Positions 11,038-20,750 of a stretch of DNA of 64,000 bases are shown here, one piece after another (position 1 is the stretch's first letter; the number at the start of each line of letters is the position of its first letter). The DNA is from Pseudopyrenochaeta lycopersici (Eukaryota; Ascomycota; Dothideomycetes; Pleosporales; Pseudopyrenochaetaceae). Where the stretch lies: positions 310,001-374,000 of the forward strand of contig NHZP01000018.1 in NCBI GenBank assembly GCA_003313425.1. The letters are read 5' to 3'. Both the position numbers and the translations under genes were made by a program. The notes under the pieces were generated by a model. The model searched no databases, was not told where the DNA came from, and saw nothing but the letters and a program-made list of their open reading frames with translations.

Positions 11038-11329
11038 CTAAATACAGCGCAAACCACATTGTGTACGACAACGTTTGTTCTGAAGAGCGACATGGCACTC
11101 GCAGGACTTGTAGCAACTTATGGGTGAGATCGGATCACAGCGCGTTAGATTCGTCAGCAAACGTAGCTTAGAGATTTAGATGAAGACGTACCACTTTACA
11201 GTGATTCGCCTCAGTGTGACATTTGGTACAGAAAATCTCGGCTCCGGCGTTTGCAGTTAGATTGGAGGATGTCGGAGATGCGCTGCCAACAGTGACAAAG
11301 AGTGTGAATAAGAGTAGAGTGAATTGCAT
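11038..11329 (-). CDS. Cysteine-rich small secreted protein, paralogue A
   Basis: Exons 11192..11329 and 11038..11106 (85-bp intron, GTACGT donor, CTACAAG acceptor, phase 0) encode 68 residues. The signal peptide is MQFTLLLFTLFVTVGSA. The mature part has eight cysteines: C-TK-C-HTEANH-C-KV, then after the splice SC-E-C-x8-C-RTQ-C-GLR-C-I and stop. The spacing and the intron position match paralogue B at 10269-10675, although little else is conserved, which indicates an old, fast-diverging duplication. No known family was recognised; it is not the defensin spacing of the gene at 4855. The secreted location is well supported by sequence; the role is unknown. Confidence 0.66.
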
Positions 11330-11860
11330 AGCGAATAGGTGCTCTAGGATGAGCTATTTGAGGCAGAATGGAGCCCATACGTGGATGTGAAGAGGTGGCG
11401 GTTAACATGGTAAGAAGAGGGCAGGAGAGGAATGAGAGACTGATTGGTTTAGCTGCATCCCTATTTAAGCAAGTGAGCTTAACGAGAGACTCAAAGAATA
11501 TCCTGCGACTACACTCGTACATTTGGGCCCTTCAATTCTTCCTCGAGATGATATCCTGGGCACTTGTAAGTATCTGTTCCGGGAAGCACGCTCGCAATAG
11601 AGGATAATCCCAAGGAAGGCGTTGTTTAACATAGCCGTATTTTCGAAGATTTTAGTAGACAAAGCATCACTTGCGGCATGTTCACTCTAATTACTGGCGA
11701 TAGATGTACAAACATAATAGCTCTAAATTTCCTTTTATTAGGGCCTGGCGGTACATCTATAAACCAAGCATATACACCGAGAACTGGTGATGCATCCTCA
11801 CATATCAGAGTTCCAGCTGTGCCATCTTCTGCTTGTTTTGTTCCTCTGAAGCGTACATCT
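11330..11860. other. Intergenic; upstream region of paralogue A
   Basis: No gene seen. A TATA-like TTAAATA (minus strand, about 11462-11468) and a CCAAT (minus strand, about 11444-11448) lie 115-140 bases upstream of the paralogue A start. Confidence 0.4.
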
Positions 11861-12313
11861 TCAACCACCCCGTCCACCCCTCTCATCCTGCATGCCAATC
11901 GCCGGATCCGGGGCCTCTGGGAATTCCTTCTTAGCTGTGGCCTTTCCGCCCGCCGAGTCCTGGCCCTCCGTTGCATGGCCGCCGCGGCCCTCATTGTGAG
12001 CACTGCTGAGACGTGTTAGCCGATTTAAGTTAGGCTAGGAAGATAGAGGTCGTTAGGGAACAATGTTAAGGCAGAATACTTACTCTAATCCTTCCTTCAT
12101 GTTTGATTCTTGTATGTTGTGTGTGTCACCCTCCTTGACCTTGTTCACTGCGTGCTTGTCGTCCGGGTACTTGTCTGTCTTGACAGAGTCGTCGGTACTG
12201 AGATTGTTCGGGTATTGCTTTGCCAGTCTGCTCGCTGAGATGGACAATGGGCGGGTTTGTGAGACACTCATGCGTAACGTCCTTGAGGACGCTGTTACTA
12301 GACTGCGATACAT
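11861..12313 (-). CDS. Small hydrophilic protein with a mitochondrial-type presequence
   Basis: Exons 12084..12313 and 11861..12005 encode 124 residues. The N-terminus (MYRSLVTASSRTLRMSVSQ, then RPLSISASRLAKQ) is rich in Arg/Ser/Ala with no acids, a mitochondrial import signal. The rest is charged and Gly-rich (DDKHAVNKVKEGDTHNIQES; then GRGGHATEGQDSAGG), probably disordered. The 78-bp intron has GTAAGT and ends in CAGCAG, a tandem NAGNAG acceptor that would give Asp-Ser-Ala or Asp-Ala with the frame kept. The layout resembles conserved fungal mitochondrial proteins of unknown function, with an LEA-like composition. It is divergent from PCC1, with 365 bp between the two starts. Confidence 0.75.
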
Positions 12314-12678
12314 CGTGTCGTATTCTGGTCTGATGGACCAATGGAGCTTGAATTTAGGAATGGCAAATTATCAATCAGGTGTAGAATTAGCTGTCAGGTA
12401 ATTGGAATGTAATAGTCGCAGAAGACCGAGGTAAAATATGGAGCATCGGCCATGATGCTTTTGTACGTCGCGCTGGAGCCATTTTAGCACTTGATCGGTG
12501 GAATGATGATGTATGACGCCGTCACAAAGTTCCTGGGTCATTGTCATAGCTCCCGTCCACGCCATACTCTTTTGATTCTGGACCCCTCCCCCACATCTCG
12601 CGAACTTTTGAGCCGCAATCTTCAACGGTCTGGCACTTTAGTTTTCATTACCAGCGCATCGAGCGACGACCCGTGATC
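12314..12678. promoter_or_regulatory. Bidirectional promoter region
   Basis: 365 bp between the divergent start codons of the mitochondrial-type small protein and PCC1. No gene and no clear motif seen. Confidence 0.5.
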
Positions 12679-13102
12679 ATGACGACAGAGAAGGATTGGA
12701 AGGTGGAGGACTTTCCATGCACACTGTACCTCCCACACTTGACGTCTATGGCAGCGAATACTCATCTTTCACAGCACCCTTCACATACCTTTCCCCTCCG
12801 CGCACCTGGCGTCAACCGCGCAGCGCGCCCTCTCCGTCGACGCCGAACTCTCCCCACTCGTGCGCCGCTCCTTCGCCGTAGTTACTCCCCCCGACTCGCC
12901 CGATTCCTCTGAACAAAATGTCTTGCAAGTCAACTACGCAGCCACCACGAACCGCATGTTGCGCGTGGCAGTCAACGGCTTTATCGAAAGCATAGGCGTT
13001 GTAGTAGGTGTCATGAAGGATCTGGATGTTGATGTGGTGTATGAGCCGGTTGTGGAAGGTTTGGAGGGTGTGCAGGGCTTGGATAATGCTAAAGTGGGGT
13101 GA
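12679..13102 (+). CDS. PCC1: EKC/KEOPS complex subunit Pcc1
   Basis: Exons 12679..12725 and 12775..13102 (49-bp intron, GTACCT donor, TTCACAG acceptor) encode 124 residues. Splicing joins DFPCTL to TLHIPFPSAHLAS, followed by QRALSVDAELSPLVRRSF and YAATTNRMLRVAVNGFIESI, which are the hallmark blocks of Pcc1/Pcc1-like proteins. Pcc1 is the small dimerising subunit of KEOPS, needed for the threonylcarbamoyl modification of tRNA A37 (t6A) and linked to telomere and transcription phenotypes in yeast. The protein is slightly longer than yeast Pcc1 because of a C-terminal extension. It is convergent with REX3. Confidence 0.9.
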
Positions 13103-13571
13103 AGGGGAAATCGCCAGGCATTCATATGGCAAGAAGTGAGGCATAGCCTATACGCGCAAACGAGCGTTACGAAGGTCCGGAGGGATAGGCGAGAGGCTAG
13201 ACTTGTCGAGGCATAAGATAGCTATGGTCGAAAGGTAGGAACAGATCCGCTGGAAGCGCTCGGTAAGCCAAAAGAATCCCCAGGATGGGGGCGCCGAAAG
13301 ACCACAGAGCAGAGATGGAGGCAGATGATTGGATGCGTGTGAGACAATTTTATTGTTCTCTGGTATTCGTAAAGTGGAAACACGCGCGACTCTACAAATA
13401 CTTGTTTGAGACATTGTGTGCCAATCCCAGATGCCCTAATACGCCCTATCGCTATGCTGCTGAGTTCAAATATGCTTCGTCGCTTGCTGCCCTCGTGTTA
13501 AAACCTGGACAATTTCCGTCTCTGCCATGTTCTTCCAGAAATAGTAAGGATAGCCACTTCCACCAATACTT
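13103..13571. other. Convergent 3' ends of PCC1 and REX3
   Basis: No gene seen; probably 3' UTRs and terminators of the two converging genes. Confidence 0.5.
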
Positions 13572-15548
13572 TTACTTTTTTGTCAGCGGTTCATCACCAC
13601 CCGCAAATTCACTGTCGTCCTCAAACTTCCGCTTCTCGGCAGCCTGTCCCTCAAGTACGGCCATTGTAGCCATAGGCACCATAGACGGAACAAGCGGCGC
13701 TTGTGGAGGCGGCGTGCCCTTTGGCATCGGCGGAAACACGCCATCATCTCTGATCTCCCATCCATCATTCTTCAAACCTTTCCACTTCTCCTTAACCTTG
13801 AACCTGATCAGCTCACCCGTCGTCCTCGCATCTTCAAAGCTGTCGTGTCCTGCGGCGCCACCTTGCTGAATCTCTTCGTCCAAATGGGCTTTTGCAAGGA
13901 AGCGAAGGCCGTGGCGGTATGGCAGACCCTGGCGTGTAGGGTAGAGCAGGACCGTGTCGATGATGGTAGGGTGAATGAGGCGGATAGTGTTCAGGTCGTT
14001 TTCAAGGGCATGCCCAAGAACAGGAGTTTTGGGTGAGACATGGGCCAGGAATAGCTCTCGCGCCACGTAGGGTGAATCCACAATACGGAGATCGTTGCGT
14101 ACAGGCTTTGGATTTGCCGGGTCGTAAGGCTTCGCGTTGACAAACTGTTCTGCCGTAACACCCGAGAAGCGGGTATTGACATCGAGGAGTTGCCCGAGAG
14201 GGCGAACGAGAACGTCGACGAGAGGTTTGTGTTGTGGCCAGGATATGACTGTGAGTCGGAGCATCTCGAGGCCATTGGTTGTATAGCCCATCTCGCAATC
14301 GAAGCATACTGCAGTATTTGGTGCAGCTTTGTCGTTTTCTGGCGTTTCCACAAAGGGCATTATGAGGGACAGGCGCTTCGAGTCCTTCACATTGTAGACG
14401 TGTGTCTCGTGGGTCGTGCAGCCGGGTGACCCAACCGCCTCGTTGCAGCAAGTTAGCCTCGTTGGTTCTGGAACAGCATTCTTCAGCCTCTTTGGGAAGA
14501 TGCGTTTGCCCCAGTGGTGTCTGCATTGGCCTCCGGTCGTCAGCGCGCCATCTTCTTCTCTTCGCTCCGGAAAGACCTGGAAACGCGTACTACAGCGATC
14601 GCACTCTTCCCAGAAGCCTGCCGCCTCATAAACCTTTTGTGCCTCCGCTAGCTCTTCCTCAGTCATTGGCGTTGTGACATATCCATGAGCGTCCAACCCA
14701 TCCTGTGGACAAGTGAGCATAGAAAGAAAGATGACTTCCTCTTTCGGAGTAAGGCCAGTGTCAACCTTTTTCTGTGGCGGTTTCTTAGGAGGATCTCCCC
14801 TTTCTTTTGATATGGCCTCTCGTCGTTCCTTGACCCACAATTCTGGGGTCATGGATTTCAACTTTACTAGGCGCTGCTTAAGCATATTCTCGTATACTGA
14901 AGGATTTGCTTTCGCAATTTGCTCTTCTTCATCAACTGCCAGCTTGTTGAGTTGGTTCGGGCTCAGATGCAGGGCCTTTATTTCTGCCTTTACAGCTTTG
15001 GCGATTTTGTCATTATGCGGCTTCATGTAAGCATGTAGTGCTTTGAGAAGCGTGATTCTTTTGGTGAATGTGGCAGGTTCCTTGAGAAGCTTGCGCGGCA
15101 TCAAAGGGGTGGGAACATCGGGCTTCGTGATAGATTTTGTGGCAGCATTCGTTAGTGGAGGTGATACTGGCCGAGTTGCAGAGCGTGGTAGTGCAACAGG
15201 AACATGGCCCCCATTTGTTGCTTTCGAAGGCACGATGCTGCTGCTGGGTGTTTTTGGTGTTACCGGTACCTTTTCTTTGGGCATGATGGATCCAGTAAAG
15301 ATAGTAGGGTTTGCCTGAACCGGTGTAGGAGCGACCTGAGCGGCGGGTTCCTTTGCGCCATCATCGAGCTTCAGGCGTTTTGCGTCTGGCTCCTGATCAA
15401 GTGTTGTTATGCTCTTCGTTGGAGAATATAGCGCAGCTGGTGGCTTTGCAGCATCATGTCCAAAAATGCAATGGGGTAACTCGCATTTTGGGCCCGACGG
15501 ACAAGCTACGTTGCTGAAGCTTCTGAAGGCCGGAGCTGAGGGCCACAT
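13572..15548 (-). CDS. REX3: RNA exonuclease 3 (Rex3)
   Basis: Single exon of 658 codons. An N-terminal CCCH-like zinc finger (C-x5-C-x4-C-x3-H in ACPSGPKCELPHCIFGH) matches the start of fungal Rex3 proteins. A low-complexity linker and a helical region follow, then a Cys/His cluster at about residues 316-380. The DEDDh exonuclease domain has FDCEMG (D417, E419), LGHALENDLN (D518) and HDSFEDA (H568, D573), so all catalytic residues are present. Rex3 trims the 3' ends of stable RNAs, such as the RNase MRP RNA in yeast. No frame defects were found. Confidence 0.92.
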   Translation of the reverse strand: MWPSAPAFRSFSNVACPSGPKCELPHCIFGHDAAKPPAALYSPTKSITTLDQEPDAKRLKLDDGAKEPAAQVAPTPVQANPTIFTGSIMPKEKVPVTPKTPSSSIVPSKATNGGHVPVALPRSATRPVSPPLTNAATKSITKPDVPTPLMPRKLLKEPATFTKRITLLKALHAYMKPHNDKIAKAVKAEIKALHLSPNQLNKLAVDEEEQIAKANPSVYENMLKQRLVKLKSMTPELWVKERREAISKERGDPPKKPPQKKVDTGLTPKEEVIFLSMLTCPQDGLDAHGYVTTPMTEEELAEAQKVYEAAGFWEECDRCSTRFQVFPERREEDGALTTGGQCRHHWGKRIFPKRLKNAVPEPTRLTCCNEAVGSPGCTTHETHVYNVKDSKRLSLIMPFVETPENDKAAPNTAVCFDCEMGYTTNGLEMLRLTVISWPQHKPLVDVLVRPLGQLLDVNTRFSGVTAEQFVNAKPYDPANPKPVRNDLRIVDSPYVARELFLAHVSPKTPVLGHALENDLNTIRLIHPTIIDTVLLYPTRQGLPYRHGLRFLAKAHLDEEIQQGGAAGHDSFEDARTTGELIRFKVKEKWKGLKNDGWEIRDDGVFPPMPKGTPPPQAPLVPSMVPMATMAVLEGQAAEKRKFEDDSEFAGGDEPLTKK

Positions 15549-16442
15549 ATTGACCGATTTCTCGTAAAATTCTTATCCGTAAGTAAGATTCTGGAACAGT
15601 ATGATATGTCTATGACATACCAAGCTAGTACTGCTATAGAGCGGATCAGATGTATGATGAACTGGCTGGAATAGACGTCTAGATGCAGGCGTATTGAGCA
15701 GCAGTCTAATTTCGTTGCCCGTAAAATTGTTGAAATCCAAGGTGAATGAATGCCAAATATCAAGCAGATTGATTGCGTCCGCCAGGGATGGAGTCTAAGA
15801 CGAGAGAGGATGGCTCCCTTTGCGTGCCAACCAAAATTGCTCCCTTAGCTGTGCATGCGCCCACGAGCAGAGGTCGTCTGACTATTCGCCTGAAGTTCCT
15901 GTCCATGACCTGCACTGACAGGATGAAGAACAATTGAGCTTTGATCTTTCTCAGTATGGCTGAGCACGCAGTGGAGTGAGTGCAGCGAGTGCAGCGTGTG
16001 CATCCAGCCTTGTGAGGTTAACCAAACCAAGCTTGGGCCGCGCTCGCGCTAAGGTAAGCCTGCAGGCCCACGGAGCCGGGCGAACTTCTTGGGCGACGAT
16101 CCGCTTGAAATCAGTAATGACGTTGTGATGCAACCTGAGCATCCACGATTTATCTTGCCATCAGCCCACGCAGAATTTCCTTGAATTAATTCGCGACTGG
16201 GGTGTAAGACGCGACGGAGGTAAGAGCACCGGCTTTGACAAAAAAGTTCGCCCGAAAGTTGCACGTCCGCCAAGGTTGCGCCCTGAGTGACGGGCAGCGT
16301 TGCGTCCGATAAGCCCGCGCATTACGGACGAGATCTGGAAGCGTAAGCAATACTCAACATATATTCACTGCGCCGCGTCGCTGCGGCCTGAGCAACCCAA
16401 TCACCAAACCTCCCATTCACGACACCTTTTACATACAGCAAT
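15549..16442. promoter_or_regulatory. Divergent promoter region of REX3 and the lipase gene
   Basis: 894 bp between the two divergent start codons. No gene seen. A short imperfect repeat of GTGAGTGCAGCGAGTGCAGC type lies near 15975. Confidence 0.5.
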
Positions 16443-17848
16443 ATGTCTGGAAAAGCCGACCATCTCTGTGTTCTTGTTCACGGGTATGTCAACGTTGTCC
16501 GCTTGCCGCATTGCCCTCTGTGCTTATCTGCAATCACCCACTAACAATCTACAGACTATGGGGCAATCCAGAGCACCTCAAATACGTGAGCACTTCATTA
16601 CGCGAGAAATTCCCGGAAGACAAGCTCCATATCCTCGTGGCCAAGCGCAATGCCGGAAGCTTCACATACGACGGCATAGATACTGGTGGCGAGCGCGTCG
16701 CTGATGAGGTGGAACATAAATTGGAAGAATTGGCCAAGAATGGACACAATATCAAGAAAATAAGCGTTATTGGGTATTCTCTAGGAGGATTAATAGCACG
16801 CTATGCTATCGGCCTGTTATATCACAAGGGCGTCTTCGAGCAGATACAGCCAGTGAACTTCACAACCTTTGCCACTCCACATCTCGGTGTACGAACCCCT
16901 CTAAACGGGTACCACAGTCACATATGGAATGTTCTGGGCGCTCGAACGCTCTCCATGAGCGGCAGGCAACTTTTCGGCATTGACAAGTTCAGAGACACTG
17001 GCCGCTCACTTCTATCTGTACTCGCGGATCCTGAGAGCATCTTCATTCAAGCACTTGCAAAGTTCCAACATCGAAGCCTATACGCAAACGTACAGAACGA
17101 CCGAACTGTCACCTACTACACAGCTGGCATCTCTCAGACAGATCCGTTTGTGAAACCAGACGGCGTCAAGATCAACTACATATCCGGATATGATAATGTT
17201 ATCGTCGATGGAGAGGATCCTGTCTCGCCGAAAGAGCCAGAAGAACTACCAGCCTTCACTCAACGCCTGTCGACCGGCACACGAACCGTTTTGGGACGTG
17301 TCCCTATTGTAGCATTCCTTGCCGTCTTCATTCCCATCGGTTCGACCCTCTTCCTGATGAACTCCGTCGTTCAATCTTTCCGGAGCCAACAGCGCATACG
17401 ACTTCATGAAGAAGGCAAGGCTGGTGCGGATTTTGGACGATACAGGATACCTTTGATGATCAATGCTGTCCGCCAAGAGGCCGAGGACATGTTCGAGAAC
17501 GTAAACAACGCGCAAGGCCAGGACTATCTAAGCGCGGGCAGCGAAGAGGTAGCATCACCCACGCAGCCCACATCGCCACCATTCTCACGCAAACGCTCTT
17601 CACACTCAGACATTGATTCTATTGAGGAGCACAAGAGAGGCTTGGCCCTTCAGTTCCCTACTTTGGCTCTCACGCAAGACCAATTCAAAATGATCGAGGC
17701 TCTGGACAATGTTGGCTTCAAGAAACATCCCGTCTACATCCATAATCACCGACACTCACATGCTGCCATCGTCGTCCGTATCGACAAGAAGTCCTTCGAT
17801 GAGGGAAGGATCGTGATCAAGCACTGGTTGGACAACTTCCAGCTCTGA
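16443..17848 (+). CDS. ROG1-type lipase / serine esterase (DUF676)
   Basis: Exons 16443..16483 and 16555..17848 encode 444 residues. The first exon is short; the 71-bp intron (GTATGT, CTAAC, CTACAG) splits the oxyanion block, and joining gives CVLVHGLWGNPEHL, the family signature. The nucleophile elbow is GYSLGG (Ser89). TFATPHLGVR is another conserved block, and the family's distal His is probably in the IHNHRHSHAAIV segment. A hydrophobic segment near residues 263-287 (VPIVAFLAVFIPIGSTLFLM) suggests membrane association, as in yeast Rog1 and YOR059C, which act on monoacylglycerol and lipid droplets. The exact substrate is unknown. Confidence 0.88.
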
Positions 17849-18483
17849 TGCAAGAGATTTTGACATTTCTTTTCTATCGACAGGTCATTAGCATTTTCAG
17901 CGACGGCGTTTGGAGCGTATCATGCATGGGAGGCATGCACTCCGTCATCACGATTATCCTGCGGGAGATAGCATACTTTACACTTTCGTGAGACTTTCCT
18001 TTGTCTGGTGGTTTTGATTTCATAATATGCGCACATACCCCCTCTAGAAGCATTTGCTGCTTTAATAGATTATTTCTTTGTCATTCTTCAAGTCTTCTGG
18101 TCCTCTACCAATTTTGCTTGAGTTTCGTGATCGGATATCGCTGTTCTCTGCCACCGATGCTCTCCGATCTCCGATCGGGCCTGCATGACAACGCAATCAT
18201 CTCTGGAGCTGAGTGACAGGGTCCAAGATAGCATCATATACGGCTAGATTTGTGGCGCAAGGGAGCGCCAAAACGAAGAATGCGATAACGCGGGGTAATG
18301 GGCTAGACGCGTGGCTTTGAACGTGAATGTTCGCATAATACAAGCCTTTGGATGAGAGACCCATGCTAAGAAGAAGCTTATCCAAGTATCTTAACACCTT
18401 TCAGCGTCAATAGGCATATCGAAAACGCACCTAATCTCTTCAATATAAGCTCGTCACCAAGCTACCAACGACTGCTTCTCACC
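17849..18483. other. Intergenic
   Basis: 635 bp between two plus-strand genes. No gene seen; presumably the lipase 3' UTR and the promoter of the monooxygenase. Confidence 0.5.
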
Positions 18484-19872
18484 ATGTCCTCCCAATCATC
18501 CTCACCACATCCCTTGTCAAGCAAGCAAATCACTGTAGCAGGAGCAGGCATATCTGGACTTGCATTCGCTATATCACTTCATAAACTATGGCCCTCAATA
18601 AGCTCCTCGGCGCCCCCACACATCACGCTCTACGAGCGTGATCCCCGTGCCGTCCCAAAGCACAGGGAAGGCTATTCTCTTTCCATTCGCTCTGACAGAC
18701 CCAGTGCTGGTATTCAAACGCTGCAGAAAATGGGGCTGCTAGATCTAATGATGGAGAGAAGTATTTCTACTCCAGGTGAGGAAAGAGATGGCCAGGGCGA
18801 GGGTGGGTTCTGCGTTTGGAAAGTAAATAATGTCAATGCTGGAGATGGGAAGGGGAAACGATGGGATAGGGTGTTCAAGATTGCGAGCAAAACTCCAGAA
18901 GGATGTCCAGTCGCTAGCCTGAGAATCGCAAGGACGGAACTAAGGAGGACGTTGGTTGAGGCTGTGGAACAGCTGTCGAATGTGGAGATTCGATGGGGGA
19001 CTGCGATTAAAAACATCTCTCCTTCTACAAATGGCACGGTTGAAGTCCACTTACTGAACGGAACCACGGATTCAGCAGACCTCTTTATCGCAGCAGACGG
19101 CTCGAGTTCGAAGATGCGCTCCCTCCTCCGCCCTGCTGATCACCTGCATTTCGCAGGCCCAACATGCATCTACGCAATCTGCACCATCGCCAATCTGCAC
19201 CCCTCGGGCGACGCCTCAGAATTCGGGACCGTGGTCTCAGGCCATGGCCCGGCCCTATTCCTTGCACCTGTGGACCACGAGAGCATGGTTTGGTGTCTGA
19301 GCTGGCAGACAGATTCCCCTCCTCTCCCACGCAGACAGCCCATGTCTCCTCATGAGAGCGAGGCGCTGCTCGAAGAGGCTAGACAGCATGGACTGAGTGT
19401 GTTTGGAGAGAGGTTTGAAAAAATACTTCAGTCTACTGGTCTTCATACCGTGACGAAGTTCAACGCAATGGACAAGTCTGCTTTCCCCCATTTAGCAGGG
19501 TTCGTACAGACTCCCTCGCTCTCTGGACTGGAAGGGAAAGTGGTGTTGCTGGGCGATGCAAATCATGCTGTTAGTCCCTTTGCAGGGAATGGGGCGAATT
19601 TAGCGGTGATGGATGGATGGGACTTTGCGGAGTCATTGCTGCGGACTCCCTTTGCTCATCATGATAGTGGTGAGAAGGACAAAGGAGATTTTGATGAGTA
19701 TCTGCAGAATGCGATTAAGACGTACGATTCTCTGGCTGTGGGTAGGGCAAAGCAGGTGGTTGGAATGAGTCACTTCAATATCAAAGTGATGCATAGTAGC
19801 GGTTGGTGGACTACTTTTTGGCTGGCAGTGTTGAGCGTAGTACAGTGGTTATTCTTCCGCAAGGTAGAATGA
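18484..19872 (+). CDS. FAD-dependent monooxygenase (salicylate hydroxylase / PHBH-like)
   Basis: Single exon of 462 codons. The Rossmann FAD motif GAGISG is at residues 20-25, a DG-type motif occurs in FIAADGSSSKMR, and the second FAD motif GDANHAVSPFAGNGANLAVMDG starts at residue 357. These three place it in the FAD_binding_3 aromatic-hydroxylase superfamily. The C-terminus ends in a hydrophobic segment (WWTTFWLAVLSVVQWLFF), suggesting a membrane tail, seen in some fungal members. The substrate cannot be read from sequence. It stands alone, with no obvious pathway partners next to it, and is convergent with the GT25 gene. Confidence 0.85.
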   Translation: MSSQSSSPHPLSSKQITVAGAGISGLAFAISLHKLWPSISSSAPPHITLYERDPRAVPKHREGYSLSIRSDRPSAGIQTLQKMGLLDLMMERSISTPGEERDGQGEGGFCVWKVNNVNAGDGKGKRWDRVFKIASKTPEGCPVASLRIARTELRRTLVEAVEQLSNVEIRWGTAIKNISPSTNGTVEVHLLNGTTDSADLFIAADGSSSKMRSLLRPADHLHFAGPTCIYAICTIANLHPSGDASEFGTVVSGHGPALFLAPVDHESMVWCLSWQTDSPPLPRRQPMSPHESEALLEEARQHGLSVFGERFEKILQSTGLHTVTKFNAMDKSAFPHLAGFVQTPSLSGLEGKVVLLGDANHAVSPFAGNGANLAVMDGWDFAESLLRTPFAHHDSGEKDKGDFDEYLQNAIKTYDSLAVGRAKQVVGMSHFNIKVMHSSGWWTTFWLAVLSVVQWLFFRKVE

Positions 19873-20750
19873 GGAAGCTGTCCATGTGCAGCTTAAAAAG
19901 TTATTTTCCAAACCACAATAAAGCTCTAGCACAGAAGTATTGAACATTAGTCTACCCACTACCCCATTCCATATTGTGATCCCTGACCTCCAATTCAACC
20001 ATGTCGCTTCACTTGCGTATGTGCCTCCACGTCTCCCCCACCCGTCCATCTCCCTTTCCGCAGTCAGCCTCGTCGAACGCGTGAACAGGCCATCCTCTCA
20101 TTTCGCCGAAAGCGTGGCATCCCAGCAAACGGACCGACCGTTATGACGGAAATGTTCGAGACCGGGGTTTGAAGTTTCATGTTGAGGATTGAGATCGACG
20201 GGCGCTAAAAAAAAGATGTTCGAGAACAGGGATGTGTTCCGAGGGTCGGAAATGATGATGGTCGGAAATGTCGCCAATGGAGTTGTTCTCGGTCATGACG
20301 TTGTTGGAGAAGGGGTTTGTTGAGGAGGGGCGCTACGGTGTGCGAGGCTGTGATAAGGTCGGTGAGTGATTCCTGTATAAGCGCGTTGTGCAGAGGAGGT
20401 TGATGGCCCGGAATATTAGGTTCCGAATGACATATGATACTATGTTCAGAGGTGCAGCTCGATTGTTTCGTGGGAGGCAAGGTATAGTGAGATCGTGAGG
20501 CTGTTGCTTGATGCTATCTGAATCTATTTGGGTATCAACGTTGTTCGCGCCGGGTCTCGGAAAGAAGAATGCCACCTGTATACATACGCCGTGATGGCAG
20601 ACTCGCTGCGCTGTTATATATATACAAAGGAGAAACTGTCAAACAAAACAGGCCAGTGTTGGCCTCATAGAGAATATCCCCTGAAATGCTATGTTCCATA
20701 ACGCCCCATTTGGACATGCTTCTGCGAGAAGTTGTATGTACAAAAAAAAA
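19873..20750. other. Convergent intergenic region
   Basis: 878 bp between the convergent monooxygenase and GT25 genes. No gene supported. Confidence 0.5.

Noticed and set aside
11678..12019. Plus-strand frame of 113 codons
   Set aside because: It lies opposite exon 2 of the mitochondrial-type gene, whose splice model explains the region better.
12812..13144. Minus-strand frame of 110 codons
   Set aside because: Shadow of PCC1 on the other strand.
13285..15318. Several plus-strand frames of 60-190 codons
   Set aside because: Antisense shadows of REX3.
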